Below are positions 36,068-45,060 of a DNA stretch of 64,000 bases, in pieces. The DNA comes from Bacillus badius NBRC 15713 (GTDB lineage: Bacteria > Bacillota > Bacilli > Bacillales > Domibacillaceae): positions 124,001 through 188,000 of the forward strand of contig NZ_BCVF01000001.1 in the NCBI RefSeq assembly GCF_001591605.1, read 5' to 3'. Position 1 is the first letter of the stretch; each line of letters starts with the position of its first letter. The translations under genes and the position numbers were made by a program. Below the pieces are notes generated by a model. It had not been told where the DNA came from. It worked only from the letters and a program-made list of their open reading frames with translations, and made no database searches.

Positions 36068-36619
36068 GTGAAGAAGTTTGAAGAAAAGACGCTGGAGACA
36101 ACAGCAATCTTTGAAGGAAAAGTGATCCGCCTGCAAGTCGATGATGTGGAACTGCCGGATGGAAAGCAGGCAAAAAGAGAGATTGTGAAGCATCCTGGTG
36201 CTGTAGCGATACTGGCCTTGACCAATGAAGGGAAAATTGTCCTTGTAGAACAGTACCGAAAAGCTTTGGAGCGTGCGATTGTAGAAATTCCGGCAGGGAA
36301 GCTGGAGAAGGGAGAAGGACCTGAGGAAACAGCCCGCCGCGAGCTGGAAGAAGAGACGGGGTATGTCTGTCAAAGCTTGAAGCTGCTTCAGTCTTTTTAT
36401 ACGTCACCGGGATTCGCTGATGAACTCGTATATTTATATGTGGCCGAAGGGCTTTCCCAAAAGGAAGAGAGGCTGCAGCCGGATGAAGACGAGTTTGTAG
36501 AATTAATGGAAGTCACGCTGGAGGAAGCTGAACAGCTGATGGAAGAACAGCGGATTTGGGATGCAAAAACAGCTTACGCCATTCAATATTTACAACTGCA
36601 AAAGGCCTTGACAGAGTAA
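36068..36619 (+). CDS. nudF: ADP-ribose pyrophosphatase (Nudix)
   Basis: It hydrolyses ADP-ribose to AMP and ribose-5-phosphate. The Nudix box is complete: GKLEKGEGPEETARRELEEETGY near residue 78 (in pieces G-x5-E-x7-REL-EE-x-G). It also has the ADP-ribose pyrophosphatase signature LVEQYRKALERAIVEIPAGK upstream and FYTSPGFADELVYLY downstream. GTG 36068 is chosen for its 8-base spacing from AGAGGAG; GTG 36059 is too close. Length is 183. Confidence 0.92.
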   Translation: MKKFEEKTLETTAIFEGKVIRLQVDDVELPDGKQAKREIVKHPGAVAILALTNEGKIVLVEQYRKALERAIVEIPAGKLEKGEGPEETARRELEEETGYVCQSLKLLQSFYTSPGFADELVYLYVAEGLSQKEERLQPDEDEFVELMEVTLEEAEQLMEEQRIWDAKTAYAIQYLQLQKALTE

Positions 36620-36665
36620 AGGTGGAAGCCGGCGGGCAGGTGAAATTTCAAGTTAATGAATTCCA

Positions 36666-36697
36666 GGTATAAGCATATTCCCCCTTTTTCATACATA
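36666..36697 (+). promoter_or_regulatory. Possible sigma-E promoter of spoIIM
   Basis: CATACATA (36690-36697) matches the sigma-E -10 (CATACAnT) well. GGTATAA about 18 bases upstream is a weaker -35. The start codon lies 32 bp downstream. spoIIM is a mother-cell gene in B. subtilis. Confidence 0.45.
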
Positions 36698-36728
36698 AAT
36701 TGGATTAACGATAAAAGGGGGAGCTTAT

Positions 36729-37364
36729 ATGCAGAAAAAGTTATCGTCGATTAAAATTGGCCGCCATATCCAGGCCCACGCCTCAATTTATTTATTTGTC
36801 AGCGTCTTGTTCTTTATGGGAGTCGTATTTGGAGCGATTGTTGTAAACAGCCTGTCTCTCGCGCAAAAAGAGGATTTGGCGTATTACTTAGAGCAATTTT
36901 TTGGACAAGTATCGACCGGACAAATGGCTGACTCTGAGGACTTGTTCCGTCAGAGCTTGATGCATAATTTGAAATACTTAGGCTGCATGTGGCTGTTCGG
37001 TATTTCAATCATCGGCTTGCCGCTTATTTTTGTTTTCTTATTTATGAAAGGGATTGTCGTCGGTTTTTCCGTGGGTTTCCTCGTACAGCAAATGGACTGG
37101 AAAGGCTTCTTTTTGGCGATGGCGACCATCCTGCCGCAAAATTTGATTATCATCCCTGCCTTTATTTTTATCGCCTCTACGTCCATCGCTTTTTCATTGC
37201 AGCTTATCAAGAAGATTTTTATGAGACAAGCGGGTAATTTTCATATGGCCGCTTTCCTTTCAAGGTATATTCTTTTCTTTCTGCTGGCAGCTGTCCTGGC
37301 AGCTGTGGCTGCAGGAATTGAAGCCTACATATCTCCTGCTTTCATGTCGTTTGTCATAAAATAA
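36729..37364 (+). CDS. spoIIM: Stage II sporulation protein M
   Basis: This integral membrane protein has 211 residues and about five helices (VSVLFFMGVVFGAIVV, LGCMWLFGISIIGLPLIFVF, ILPQNLIIIPAFIFIAS, YILFFLLAAVLAAVAAG). It is part of the SpoIIDMP complex that thins septal peptidoglycan and drives engulfment. AAGGGGGAGC precedes the ATG. It lies just upstream of fur, as in B. subtilis. Confidence 0.93.
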   Translation: MQKKLSSIKIGRHIQAHASIYLFVSVLFFMGVVFGAIVVNSLSLAQKEDLAYYLEQFFGQVSTGQMADSEDLFRQSLMHNLKYLGCMWLFGISIIGLPLIFVFLFMKGIVVGFSVGFLVQQMDWKGFFLAMATILPQNLIIIPAFIFIASTSIAFSLQLIKKIFMRQAGNFHMAAFLSRYILFFLLAAVLAAVAAGIEAYISPAFMSFVIK

Positions 37365-37398
37365 TAGTTCTTATGTAATAACTAATATAGGGAATATA

Positions 37399-37413
37399 TT
37401 GTAATGATTTTAT
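37399..37413. promoter_or_regulatory. Possible PerR box upstream of fur
   Basis: TTGTAATGATTTTAT matches 11 of 14 defined positions of the PerR consensus TTATAATnATTATAA and lies immediately upstream of the fur -35. Control of fur by PerR is known in B. subtilis. Confidence 0.45.
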
Positions 37414-37414
37414 T

Positions 37415-37442
37415 TTGCAACTTCCTCCCAGTTTGATATAAT
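37415..37442 (+). promoter_or_regulatory. Sigma-A promoter of fur
   Basis: TTGCAA (37415-37420), 16 bases, TATAAT (37437-37442), 31 bp before the start codon. Confidence 0.65.
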
Positions 37443-37473
37443 GAAACTACATCGGCGAGGGAGGGCTAAATAA

Positions 37474-37965
37474 ATGGAAAGCCGGATCGAACGCATAAAG
37501 AAACAATTGCATTCTGCGAGTTATAAATTGACACCCCAGCGAGAAGCCACTGTCCGGGTGCTGCTTGAACATGAAGAAGATCATCTCAGCGCAGAAGATG
37601 TCTACCTCCTCGTTAAAGAAAAAGCACCTGAAATCGGGTTGGCGACCGTCTACCGGACGCTGGAATTGCTGAATGAATTAAAAGTGGTTGATAAAATAAA
37701 TTTTGGAGATGGCGTCTCCCGCTACGATTTGCGTCAAGAAGGAGCAGCCCACTTTCATCATCATCTCGTGTGTATCGAGTGCGGGGCTGTGGATGAAATT
37801 CAGGAGGATTTGCTTGAAGACGTAGAGAAGGTCGTTGAACGGGATTGGAAGTTTCAGGTTAAAGACCATCGGTTGACGTTCCATGGGATTTGCTGGCGCT
37901 GTCAAGAGAAAAACGGAACAGAAGAAACGAAAGAAGAATCGCTGGAAAAGCAGCATGTTGAATAA
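37474..37965 (+). CDS. fur: Ferric uptake regulator
   Basis: This 163-residue Fur repressor has a winged-helix DNA-binding half (KLTPQREATVRVLLE, IGLATVYRTLELL near residue 55). The metal-binding half has HFHHHLVCIECG near 95 and a structural zinc pair CIECG...CWRCQ. The acidic tail of about 15 residues (NGTEETKEESLEKQHVE) is variable in the family. HHH at the regulatory site favours Fur over PerR. It sits between spoIIM and yqzK, as in B. subtilis. Confidence 0.93.
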   Translation: MESRIERIKKQLHSASYKLTPQREATVRVLLEHEEDHLSAEDVYLLVKEKAPEIGLATVYRTLELLNELKVVDKINFGDGVSRYDLRQEGAAHFHHHLVCIECGAVDEIQEDLLEDVEKVVERDWKFQVKDHRLTFHGICWRCQEKNGTEETKEESLEKQHVE

Positions 37966-37998
37966 AAAGCCTTTCGCCTGCCGGAAGGCTTTTTATTT
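37963..37998 (+). terminator. Terminator after fur
   Basis: AAAAAGCCTTTC pairs with GGAAGGCTTTTT around a short loop and is followed by ATTTT. It overlaps the stop codon. Confidence 0.85.
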
Positions 37999-38081
37999 TA
38001 ACTGAAAACCTGTTTGTTCTAATCTTCCGCTGTGCGCATAAGCTTGTGTATAAAAAGCGAATGAGCGGAGGGGGCATCTAG

Positions 38082-38312
38082 GTGAAACGGGACTTGGCGA
38101 AGACATTGTGGCAGACGGGGAAAGTATTCATTTTGTTCACTGGCTGTACAGTGCTGTTTTACAGTGCCATTTTGTGGGTGCAGCATGAATATGAAAAAAA
38201 GCACCGTTACAAAGAGCCTGAGGGGGAAGCCATGAAGGTGGCAACTCAATTGGAAGAAAGCGCTGATCGCTGGCTCGAGCGGCTGCTGCTTTTCTATTTA
38301 GATGGGGAGTAG
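38082..38312 (+). CDS. yqzK: YqzK-like membrane protein (DUF4227)
   Basis: This 76-residue protein has one membrane helix ([19 protein letters not shown], residues 15-33) followed by [17 protein letters not shown], the family hallmark. It starts with GTG after GGGGGCATCTAG. It abuts xerD, whose ribosome site lies in its last codons, so the two are probably cotranscribed. Function unknown. Confidence 0.83.
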   Translation: MKRDLAKTLWQTGKVFILFTGCTVLFYSAILWVQHEYEKKHRYKEPEGEAMKVATQLEESADRWLERLLLFYLDGE

Positions 38313-38317
38313 TGAAA

Positions 38318-39211
38318 ATGAGAGATCACTTACAAGACTTTATACATTATATGGTTGTTGAAAAAGGACTGGCAAAAAACACAGTTGCCGCCTATGAACG
38401 TGATTTAAAGCATTATTTGCTGTTTTTGGACAAGGTGGAACAACTCGCCTCATTAAATGAAGTCACGCGCGCGCATATTGTTCAATTTCTCAGTCACCTA
38501 AAGTCGGAAGGGAAATCAGCAAAAACAATTGCCCGCCATGTGGCTTCTGTTCGCTCTTTTCACCAGTTTTTGCTGCGTGACAAAGCGGTTGAGCATGATC
38601 CTTCTGTTCATATTGAGCCGCCTAAAATGGAAAAGACGCTGCCGAAGGTTTTGAACTTGGCGGAGGTGGAAGCGCTTCTTGCAGCTCCGGATACTTCCAC
38701 TCCTTTCGGGAAGCGTGATCAAGCCATGCTGGAGCTTTTATATGCGACTGGCATGAGGGTGAGTGAATTGATCTCCTTGAATCTGGATGATGTTCATTTA
38801 ACAATGGGCTTCGTCCGCTGTACAGGAAAAGGAAACAAGGAACGGATTATCCCGATCGGAAAAACAGCGATTCGGGTGCTGGAAACCTATCTGCAGGCCG
38901 GGCGCCCGCAGTTAAAGTCCGCCAAGCATGCAGAAGAGGCGCTATTTTTGAATCACCATGGCAAACGCTTGTCTAGGCAGGGGTTCTGGAAGCTGTTAAA
39001 GGCGCTCTCTAAAAAGGCAAACATTGAAAAAGAATTGACCCCGCACACGTTAAGGCATTCATTTGCTACTCACTTACTTGAAAATGGAGCCGATTTACGC
39101 GCTGTCCAGGAAATGCTCGGACATGCCGATATCTCCACCACACAAATTTACACTCATGTGACGAAAACAAGAATGAAGGATGTATACTCCCAGTTTCATC
39201 CGAGAGCGTAA
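38318..39211 (+). CDS. xerD: Site-specific tyrosine recombinase XerD
   Basis: It resolves chromosome dimers at dif with XerC. The 297-residue protein has an N-terminal SAM-like core-binding domain ([18 protein letters not shown]). In the catalytic domain the RHRY residues are seen: Arg in [12 protein letters not shown], Lys in [12 protein letters not shown], His-x-x-Arg in [12 protein letters not shown], His in [11 protein letters not shown] and the nucleophile Tyr in TQIYTHV. ATG 38318 is eight bases from GGGGAG; GTG 38312 is the alternative. Confidence 0.95.
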   Translation: MRDHLQDFIHYMVVEKGLAKNTVAAYERDLKHYLLFLDKVEQLASLNEVTRAHIVQFLSHLKSEGKSAKTIARHVASVRSFHQFLLRDKAVEHDPSVHIEPPKMEKTLPKVLNLAEVEALLAAPDTSTPFGKRDQAMLELLYATGMRVSELISLNLDDVHLTMGFVRCTGKGNKERIIPIGKTAIRVLETYLQAGRPQLKSAKHAEEALFLNHHGKRLSRQGFWKLLKALSKKANIEKELTPHTLRHSFATHLLENGADLRAVQEMLGHADISTTQIYTHVTKTRMKDVYSQFHPRA

Positions 39212-39226
39212 AGACAAGAAAACAGC

Positions 39227-39309
39227 AACTGCTGCTCGATCAGCGGCCAGCTTCTTCAGGGGAATGTGCCATTGGAAGAAGATCATCCGCTGCAGAGCAG
39301 TTTCTTTTT
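39227..39309 (+). terminator. Long imperfect hairpin after xerD
   Basis: Nested complementary segments AACTGCT/AGCAGTT, CAGCGG/CCGCTG and CTTCTTC/GAAGAAG close one extended stem, followed by TTTCTTTTT. It is probably the terminator of yqzK-xerD. Confidence 0.45.
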
Positions 39310-39446
39310 GCTTGTCAAAAAACCTGTGATTTCATAAACTAAAATAAGCAACCAGTTGTCAGACATCTGACAGATACCTATTGGATTATTCAAATCAGAA
39401 TAGGGTATCATGGCAGTAAAAGCAATCTTAAGAAGGAGGAATCGAA

Positions 39447-40631
39447 GTGACGGCATCTACATATAAACGCATCCATTTGATTGTCATGGATTCAGTAGGG
39501 ATTGGAGAGGCACCCGATGCTGAGAAATTTAATGATTTGGGAGCGGATACAATCGGGCACATTGCCGAAAAAATGAATGGATTAACTCTGCCCCATATGG
39601 AAAAGCTCGGACTCGCCAACATTCGGGAGATCCGCGGATTGAAACAGGCTGAGAATCCGCTGGCTTATTTTACAAAAATGCAGGAGGCCTCCAACGGAAA
39701 AGATACAATGACAGGGCATTGGGAGATGATGGGCCTGCGTATCGATACTCCATTCCAGGTATTCCCAGAAGGATTTCCGCAAGAGTTAATAAAAGAACTG
39801 GAAGAAAAAACGGGAAGAAAGGTAATTGGCAACAAGCCGGCTAGCGGAACGGCTATTTTAGATGAACTTGGTCCTGAGCATATGGAAACCGGAGCGATGA
39901 TTGTCTATACATCCGCTGATTCTGTACTGCAAATAGCGGCACATGAGGAAGTCATTCCACTGGATGAACTTTATCGCATTTGTGAAATTGCCAGGGAACT
40001 GACGTTAGATGAAAAATATATGGTGGGCCGCGTGATTGCCCGGCCGTTCGTTGGACAGCCCGGTGCGTTTGCCCGTACATCCAACCGCCATGATTACGCG
40101 CTTAAGCCGTTTGGACGCACAGTCATGAATGAATTGAAAGATGGCGGATACGATGTGGTTGCCATCGGCAAGATTTCTGATATTTTCGATGGCGAAGGCG
40201 TTACAGAAGCGATTCGGACAACATCCAATATGGATGGCATGGATCAGCTTGTTCGTGTATTGGCTAAAGACTTTACAGGTCTCAGCTTTCTTAATCTGGT
40301 TGATTTTGACGCGATGTTTGGCCATCGCCGGGACCCGGAAGGATACGGACGGGCTCTCGAAGAATTTGACGCGCGGCTCCCTGAGGTGCTGGACCAAATG
40401 ACTGAAGATGATTTATTGATTATCACCGCTGACCATGGCAACGATCCTGTTCATCATGGAACGGACCATACAAGAGAGTATGTGCCGCTGTTAGTGTACT
40501 CAAAGCGAATAAAGCAAGGAAGAGAATTGCCTGTGCGCAAGACCTTTGCTGATGTGGGTGCCACTGTTGCTGATAACTTCAAGGTAAATAAGCCAGCTCA
40601 TGGAAATAGCTTTTTGCAAGAGTTGTCATAA
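39447..40631 (+). CDS. deoB: Phosphopentomutase
   Basis: It converts (deoxy)ribose-1-phosphate to the 5-phosphate in nucleoside salvage. The 394-residue alkaline-phosphatase-fold enzyme has metal ligands in [14 protein letters not shown] (Asp), MTGHWE (the phosphorylated Thr region), [38 protein letters not shown] (Asp, His). GTG 39447 follows AAGGAGG. First gene of a three-gene nucleoside operon. Confidence 0.95.
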   Translation: MTASTYKRIHLIVMDSVGIGEAPDAEKFNDLGADTIGHIAEKMNGLTLPHMEKLGLANIREIRGLKQAENPLAYFTKMQEASNGKDTMTGHWEMMGLRIDTPFQVFPEGFPQELIKELEEKTGRKVIGNKPASGTAILDELGPEHMETGAMIVYTSADSVLQIAAHEEVIPLDELYRICEIARELTLDEKYMVGRVIARPFVGQPGAFARTSNRHDYALKPFGRTVMNELKDGGYDVVAIGKISDIFDGEGVTEAIRTTSNMDGMDQLVRVLAKDFTGLSFLNLVDFDAMFGHRRDPEGYGRALEEFDARLPEVLDQMTEDDLLIITADHGNDPVHHGTDHTREYVPLLVYSKRIKQGRELPVRKTFADVGATVADNFKVNKPAHGNSFLQELS

Positions 40632-40644
40632 GGAGAGAGAAAAA

Positions 40645-41460
40645 ATGATAAGAGAAAAAATAGACCAAGCTTCCGAGTTTTTGAAAAAAGAAAGCAATAA
40701 ACAGCCTGCAATCGGCCTGATTTTGGGTTCAGGGCTCGGTGTGCTTGCTGATGAAATTGAAAACCCTGTGAAAATTGCTTACAACCGCATCCCTGATTTT
40801 CCGGTTTCAACGGTTGAAGGGCATGCCGGGCAGCTCGTTTTCGGAACGCTTTCCGGAAAAGAAGTAGTGGCCATGCAAGGTCGTTTTCATTATTATGAGG
40901 GATATTCATTTGAGCAGGTTACTTTCCCTGTGCGCGTGATGAAGGCACTTGGGGTCGAAACAATTATTGTGACAAATGCAGCGGGCGGGATTAATGAATC
41001 ATTCCATCCGGGAGATTTGATGATTATTGAGGATCACATTAATAATATGGGAGGCAATCCGCTCATTGGTCCTAATGATAACGAGCTGGGTGTCCGCTTT
41101 CCTGATATGTCAGAAGCCTACAGCAGGAAGCTGCGAAAGCTTGCAAAGGAGACGGCTGAAAAAATTAATTTATCTGTGCAAGAAGGCGTGTATGTCGGCA
41201 ACACAGGTCCTGTATATGAAACACCGGCAGAGGTCCGAATGGCTCGGATAATGGGCGGAGATGCTGTTGGAATGTCAACGGTGCCGGAAGTCATTGTTGC
41301 CCGCCACGGCGGCATGGAAGTGCTTGGCATCTCCTGCATCTCTAACATGGCTGCCGGGATTCTCGATCAGCCGCTCACACACGACGAAGTGATGGAAACG
41401 ACTGAACGAGTCCGGGCTGATTTTCTTCGTTATGTAAAAGAAATCGTAAAATCAATGTAA
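40645..41460 (+). CDS. pupG: Purine nucleoside phosphorylase (trimeric PNP-I)
   Basis: It phosphorolyses guanosine and inosine. ATG 40645 follows AAGGAGAGAG and gives [15 protein letters not shown]; the frame extends into deoB upstream. The 271 residues contain [14 protein letters not shown] near 28, the phosphate site [11 protein letters not shown] near 83, VTNAAGGI near 113 and [16 protein letters not shown] near 215. It corresponds to B. subtilis pupG/punA at this locus. Confidence 0.94.
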   Translation: MIREKIDQASEFLKKESNKQPAIGLILGSGLGVLADEIENPVKIAYNRIPDFPVSTVEGHAGQLVFGTLSGKEVVAMQGRFHYYEGYSFEQVTFPVRVMKALGVETIIVTNAAGGINESFHPGDLMIIEDHINNMGGNPLIGPNDNELGVRFPDMSEAYSRKLRKLAKETAEKINLSVQEGVYVGNTGPVYETPAEVRMARIMGGDAVGMSTVPEVIVARHGGMEVLGISCISNMAAGILDQPLTHDEVMETTERVRADFLRYVKEIVKSM

Positions 41461-41471
41461 GGGGTGATTGG

Positions 41472-42776
41472 ATGAGAATGGTCGATCTTATTCAGAAAAA
41501 GCGCGATGGAGAGCAGTTAACCACGGAAGAGATTCAATTCATCGTGGAAGGATATACGAATGGCACAATTCCTGACTATCAAGTAAGTGCCTGGCTGATG
41601 GCCGTTTATTTTCAAAATATGACGGAAAAAGAGCGTGCTGACTTAACGATGGCTATGGTAGCCTCAGGTGATCAAATCGACCTGCGGGCGATTGAAGGCG
41701 TAAAGGTAGATAAGCATTCGACTGGAGGAGTAGGCGATACGACAACGCTTGTGCTTGGTCCTCTTGTAGCTGCTGCAGGTGTGCCGGTTGCGAAAATGAG
41801 CGGCCGCGGTCTGGGCCATACAGGCGGCACGATTGACAAGCTGGAAGCCATTGAGGGCTTTCATGTAGAAATTACAAACGAACAGTTTATTGAGCTCGTC
41901 AATAAAAATAAGATTGCCATTATCGGTCAAAGCGGCAATTTAACTCCGGCCGACAAAAAGCTTTATTCACTCAGGGATGTGACGGCTACAGTAAACAGCA
42001 TCCCATTGATTGCCAGCTCCATTATGAGCAAAAAGATTGCTGCTGGAGCGGATGCGATCGTTCTGGATGTAAAGACCGGAGCGGGCGCTTTTATGAAAAC
42101 ATTGGAAGATTCAAGAGAACTGGCTAAAGCGATGGTGAATATTGGGAATAATGTAGGCCGGAAAACCATGGCTGTTATTTCCGATATGAGCCAGCCGTTG
42201 GGCTTTGCTATCGGTAATGCGCTTGAAGTAAAGGAAGCGATTGATACGCTCAAGGGCGAAGGCCCTGAAGATTTAACAGAGCTGTGTCTGGTCCTTGGAA
42301 GCCATATGGTTTATGCTGCCGGAAAAGCCGATACGCTTGAAGAAGCCCGCCAAACGCTTCTTAAGCTAATCAATAACGGAGAGGCTTTGGCGAAATTCAA
42401 GCTCTTTATTGAAGCGCAAGGAGGAGACGGATCAGTTGTCGACCATCCGGAGCGGCTGCCGCAGGCGAAATACCAAATCGAACTGCCAGCAAAAAACGAT
42501 GGCTGGGTAGCTGAAATTATTGCCGATCATGTCGGTACCGCAGCCATGTGGCTTGGCGCTGGCCGGGCGACGAAAGAGTCGGAAATTGACCTTGCTGTAG
42601 GAATGATGCTGAACAAAAAGATCGGTGCAAGTGTAAAAGCCGGCGAGTCACTTGCTACTATCTACAGCAACGACAAAGAAATTGAACACGTTAAAGAAGA
42701 ACTGTATAGAAGCATCATTCTTTCTGAGGAAAAAGTAGAATCACCTCGCTTGATTCATGAGGAGATCACAGACTAG
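41472..42776 (+). CDS. pdp: Pyrimidine-nucleoside phosphorylase
   Basis: It phosphorolyses uridine and (deoxy)thymidine. The 434-residue protein has the N-terminal helical domain ([20 protein letters not shown]), [16 protein letters not shown] near 80, the family signature [16 protein letters not shown] near 111, [22 protein letters not shown] near 187 and a C-terminal alpha/beta domain. It follows pupG by 11 bp. In B. subtilis pdp is in a different operon, so this operon groups both nucleoside phosphorylases with the mutase. Confidence 0.95.
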   Translation: MRMVDLIQKKRDGEQLTTEEIQFIVEGYTNGTIPDYQVSAWLMAVYFQNMTEKERADLTMAMVASGDQIDLRAIEGVKVDKHSTGGVGDTTTLVLGPLVAAAGVPVAKMSGRGLGHTGGTIDKLEAIEGFHVEITNEQFIELVNKNKIAIIGQSGNLTPADKKLYSLRDVTATVNSIPLIASSIMSKKIAAGADAIVLDVKTGAGAFMKTLEDSRELAKAMVNIGNNVGRKTMAVISDMSQPLGFAIGNALEVKEAIDTLKGEGPEDLTELCLVLGSHMVYAAGKADTLEEARQTLLKLINNGEALAKFKLFIEAQGGDGSVVDHPERLPQAKYQIELPAKNDGWVAEIIADHVGTAAMWLGAGRATKESEIDLAVGMMLNKKIGASVKAGESLATIYSNDKEIEHVKEELYRSIILSEEKVESPRLIHEEITD

Positions 42777-42856
42777 TCCTTTTGCTGCCTGTCTCGCTAT
42801 GTTCGGTGATTGAAAGAGAAGCGGCATCAGAAAGCAAGTGAATGATCAACACCTGA

Positions 42857-42893
42857 AAGAAGCATCTTTTTTAGAGGATGCTTCTTTTTTTGT
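42857..42893 (+). terminator. Terminator of the deoB-pupG-pdp operon
   Basis: AGAAGCATC and GATGCTTCT pair around a loop and are followed by seven T. The hairpin separates the nucleoside operon from dacF. Confidence 0.88.
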
Positions 42894-42966
42894 ATAAAAA
42901 TAGCCAATGTGGAAAAAATGGGTGTATATCAAATGGGAATTTTACCACTACACTGGAGGTCATTAC

Positions 42967-44145
42967 ATGATGAAGCGAATATTTCTATCAATAGTTGCCA
43001 TTTTATTCATTTTTTCTGCTATTTCACCTTCTTTTGCCGTTCACGCTGCAGAAGAAAAAGTGAAACTGGCTGAGCAATCTAAATCTGCTGTTTTATTGGA
43101 ACGGGATACAGGTGCCGTTTTGTTTGATAAAAATAGCCACAAACCGCTCCCGCCGGCTTCAATGACAAAGATTATGACGATGCTTCTTATTATGGAAGCC
43201 ATTGAAGATAAAAAACTGACATGGGACGAAAAAGTCCGTACAAGTGAATACGCAGCATCAATGGGCGGTTCGCAAATTTTTCTGGAGCCCGGCGAAGAGA
43301 TGACGGTCCGTGAAATGATGAAAGGCATCGCTATTGGTTCTGCTAACGATGCTTCTGTTGCCATGGCTGAACGGGTGGCAGGCAGTGAAGAAATGTTCGT
43401 AAAAAAAATGAATCAAAAAGCGAAAGAGCTCGGTTTAAAACAAACAAAATTTAAAAATGCCACCGGTCTGCCGAAAAAAGGGCATTACAGTTCCGCATAC
43501 GACATGGCCATGATGGCAAAGGAGCTGCTGAGGTATGAGAATATTACAAAATATACCGGTAAATATGAGGATTTTCTGCGCGAGGATAGCGATAAAAAAT
43601 TCTGGCTTGTGAACACGAATCGGCTGATTAAATTTTATCCAGGTGTAGATGGATTAAAAACAGGTTTTACAAATGAAGCCAAATATTGTTTGACGGCTAC
43701 CGCTTCAAAAGGAAATATGAGAGTAATCGCTGTCGTATTTGGGGCGCCGACACCAAAGGAAAGAAACGCTCAAATTACCGAGATGCTTGATTATGGCTTT
43801 CATCAATATGAAGTAACTCCTTTATATGGAAAAGGAAAGACCATTAGTTCTGTCCCGGTATCTAAAGGGGACAAAGCGGCAGTCCGCCTGGAAACAGCTG
43901 ATAAAATTTCCGTGCTAATGAAAAAAGGAGAGAAGAAGGGAAAATTTTCAAAAAGGGTAGAGATAAAGAAAGAATTGCAGGCACCGATTAAGAAAGGCGA
44001 GGTGCTTGGGGAGCTGACGATTAAAGAAGATGGAAAAGTCGTATCCAAAACCCCGCTTATCGCAAAAGAAACAGTCAAACGGGCGAGCTGGTGGCAATTT
44101 TACAAAAAAGTATTTCACTCTTTCTCAAAAACAAACGGCAGCTAA
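42967..44145 (+). CDS. dacF: D-alanyl-D-alanine carboxypeptidase DacF
   Basis: This forespore-type low-molecular-mass penicillin-binding protein trims peptidoglycan cross-linking. ATG 42967 follows GGAGG by seven bases; the signal peptide is MMKRIFLSIVAILFIF with cleavage likely after AVHA. The catalytic SxxK is SMTK near residue 65, the second motif reads SAND (more often SGN) near 125 and KTGFT lies near 228. A C-terminal PBP5-type domain and an amphipathic tail (WWQFYKKVFHSF) follow. Length is 392. It lies directly before spoIIAA as in B. subtilis. Confidence 0.93.
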   Translation: MMKRIFLSIVAILFIFSAISPSFAVHAAEEKVKLAEQSKSAVLLERDTGAVLFDKNSHKPLPPASMTKIMTMLLIMEAIEDKKLTWDEKVRTSEYAASMGGSQIFLEPGEEMTVREMMKGIAIGSANDASVAMAERVAGSEEMFVKKMNQKAKELGLKQTKFKNATGLPKKGHYSSAYDMAMMAKELLRYENITKYTGKYEDFLREDSDKKFWLVNTNRLIKFYPGVDGLKTGFTNEAKYCLTATASKGNMRVIAVVFGAPTPKERNAQITEMLDYGFHQYEVTPLYGKGKTISSVPVSKGDKAAVRLETADKISVLMKKGEKKGKFSKRVEIKKELQAPIKKGEVLGELTIKEDGKVVSKTPLIAKETVKRASWWQFYKKVFHSFSKTNGS

Positions 44146-44195
44146 TGGCGAAAGAAAGGCTCTTTTAGCGAATTCATTCTAGTTTTGTCACAGGG

Positions 44196-44222
44196 AAGGA
44201 TTGCCTGGCGGCATCGTCGAAT
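44196..44222 (+). promoter_or_regulatory. Sigma-H promoter of the spoIIA operon with overlapping Spo0A-like box
   Basis: AAGGATTG (44196-44203) and GTCGAAT (44216-44222) match the sigma-H consensus (AGGA-W-W, about 12-13 bases, GAAT). CGTCGAA at 44215-44221 is one base from the Spo0A box TGTCGAA and overlaps the -10. A weaker match, TAGCGAA, lies at 44166. The spoIIA operon is driven by sigma-H and Spo0A in B. subtilis. Confidence 0.72.
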
Positions 44223-44256
44223 TGCTCTCTATCAAGAAAAAAGGGGGAGAATGCTA

Positions 44257-44619
44257 ATGAGTTTAACAATGGAGCTTGAAGTGATCGATCAAGTGCTCTG
44301 CCTGCGGCTGGCGGGTGAATTGGATCATCATACAGCTGAATCACTGCGCGAACAGGCGAGTGAAGCGATTGAACGGGAAGGTGTGCGGCACATTATTTTA
44401 AATATAGGCGATCTAACATTTATGGACAGCTCAGGTCTTGGGGTGATTTTAGGCCGTTATAAGCATATCAAGCAAAAGGATGGAGAAATGGTTGTATGTT
44501 CGATTTCTCCGGCAGTCCGCAGGCTGTTTGAAATGTCCGGCCTCTTTAAGATTGTCCGCATGGAGGCGTCAGAACAAGCGGCGCTGGAGCGATTGGGGGC
44601 GGCTTGTTATGAGAAATGA
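44257..44619 (+). CDS. spoIIAA: Anti-sigma-F factor antagonist
   Basis: This STAS-domain protein releases sigma-F by binding SpoIIAB when dephosphorylated. The phosphorylated serine is in [15 protein letters not shown] near residue 58. ATG 44257 gives [18 protein letters not shown], nine bases after GGGGG; ATG 44251 is too close. The 120 residues are close to B. subtilis SpoIIAA. The last codons overlap the start of spoIIAB. Confidence 0.96.
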   Translation: MSLTMELEVIDQVLCLRLAGELDHHTAESLREQASEAIEREGVRHIILNIGDLTFMDSSGLGVILGRYKHIKQKDGEMVVCSISPAVRRLFEMSGLFKIVRMEASEQAALERLGAACYEK

Positions 44620-45049
44620 AATGACTATCCAATTCAGTGCGCTCAGCGAAAATGAATCATTCGCAAGAATCACTGTTGCTGCTTTCGTTGCTCAGCTAGA
44701 TCCGACACTGGATGAATTGACAGAAATTAAGACAGTGGTTTCAGAGGCAGTCACCAATGCCATCATTCATGGGTACGAAGGAAATCCCGCAGGAATCGTT
44801 TATATTTCTGCCGTTTTGGAGGATGGCATTGTCGATCTTGTGATCCGTGACGAAGGGATCGGTATGGAGAATGTCGAGGAAGCCAGGGAGCCGCTGTTTA
44901 CAACGAAGCCTGAACTAGAACGGTCGGGCATGGGATTTACCATTATGGAAAATTTCATGGATGAAATCGAAGTCATTTCGCACAAAGGAACAGGAACAGT
45001 GATCCGTTTAAAAAAGCAGCTTGCAAATAAAAAAGCCATGTGCAATTAA
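44609..45049 (+). CDS. spoIIAB: Anti-sigma-F factor, serine kinase
   Basis: This GHKL-fold kinase of 146 residues phosphorylates SpoIIAA and holds sigma-F inactive before septation. The ATP site is visible as [14 protein letters not shown] (N-box), [13 protein letters not shown] (G1) and [19 protein letters not shown] (G2). The start ATG at 44609 gives [20 protein letters not shown], near-identical to the known N-terminus, and overlaps spoIIAA by 11 bp. Confidence 0.96.
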   Translation: MRNEMTIQFSALSENESFARITVAAFVAQLDPTLDELTEIKTVVSEAVTNAIIHGYEGNPAGIVYISAVLEDGIVDLVIRDEGIGMENVEEAREPLFTTKPELERSGMGFTIMENFMDEIEVISHKGTGTVIRLKKQLANKKAMCN

Positions 45050-45060
45050 GGGGCCCGGCC

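Noticed and set aside
35898-36407. 169-codon minus-strand frame opposite nudF
   Set aside because: Composition is unlike a protein (runs of Ser/Pro/Leu), there is no ribosome site, and it is antisense to a clear Nudix gene.
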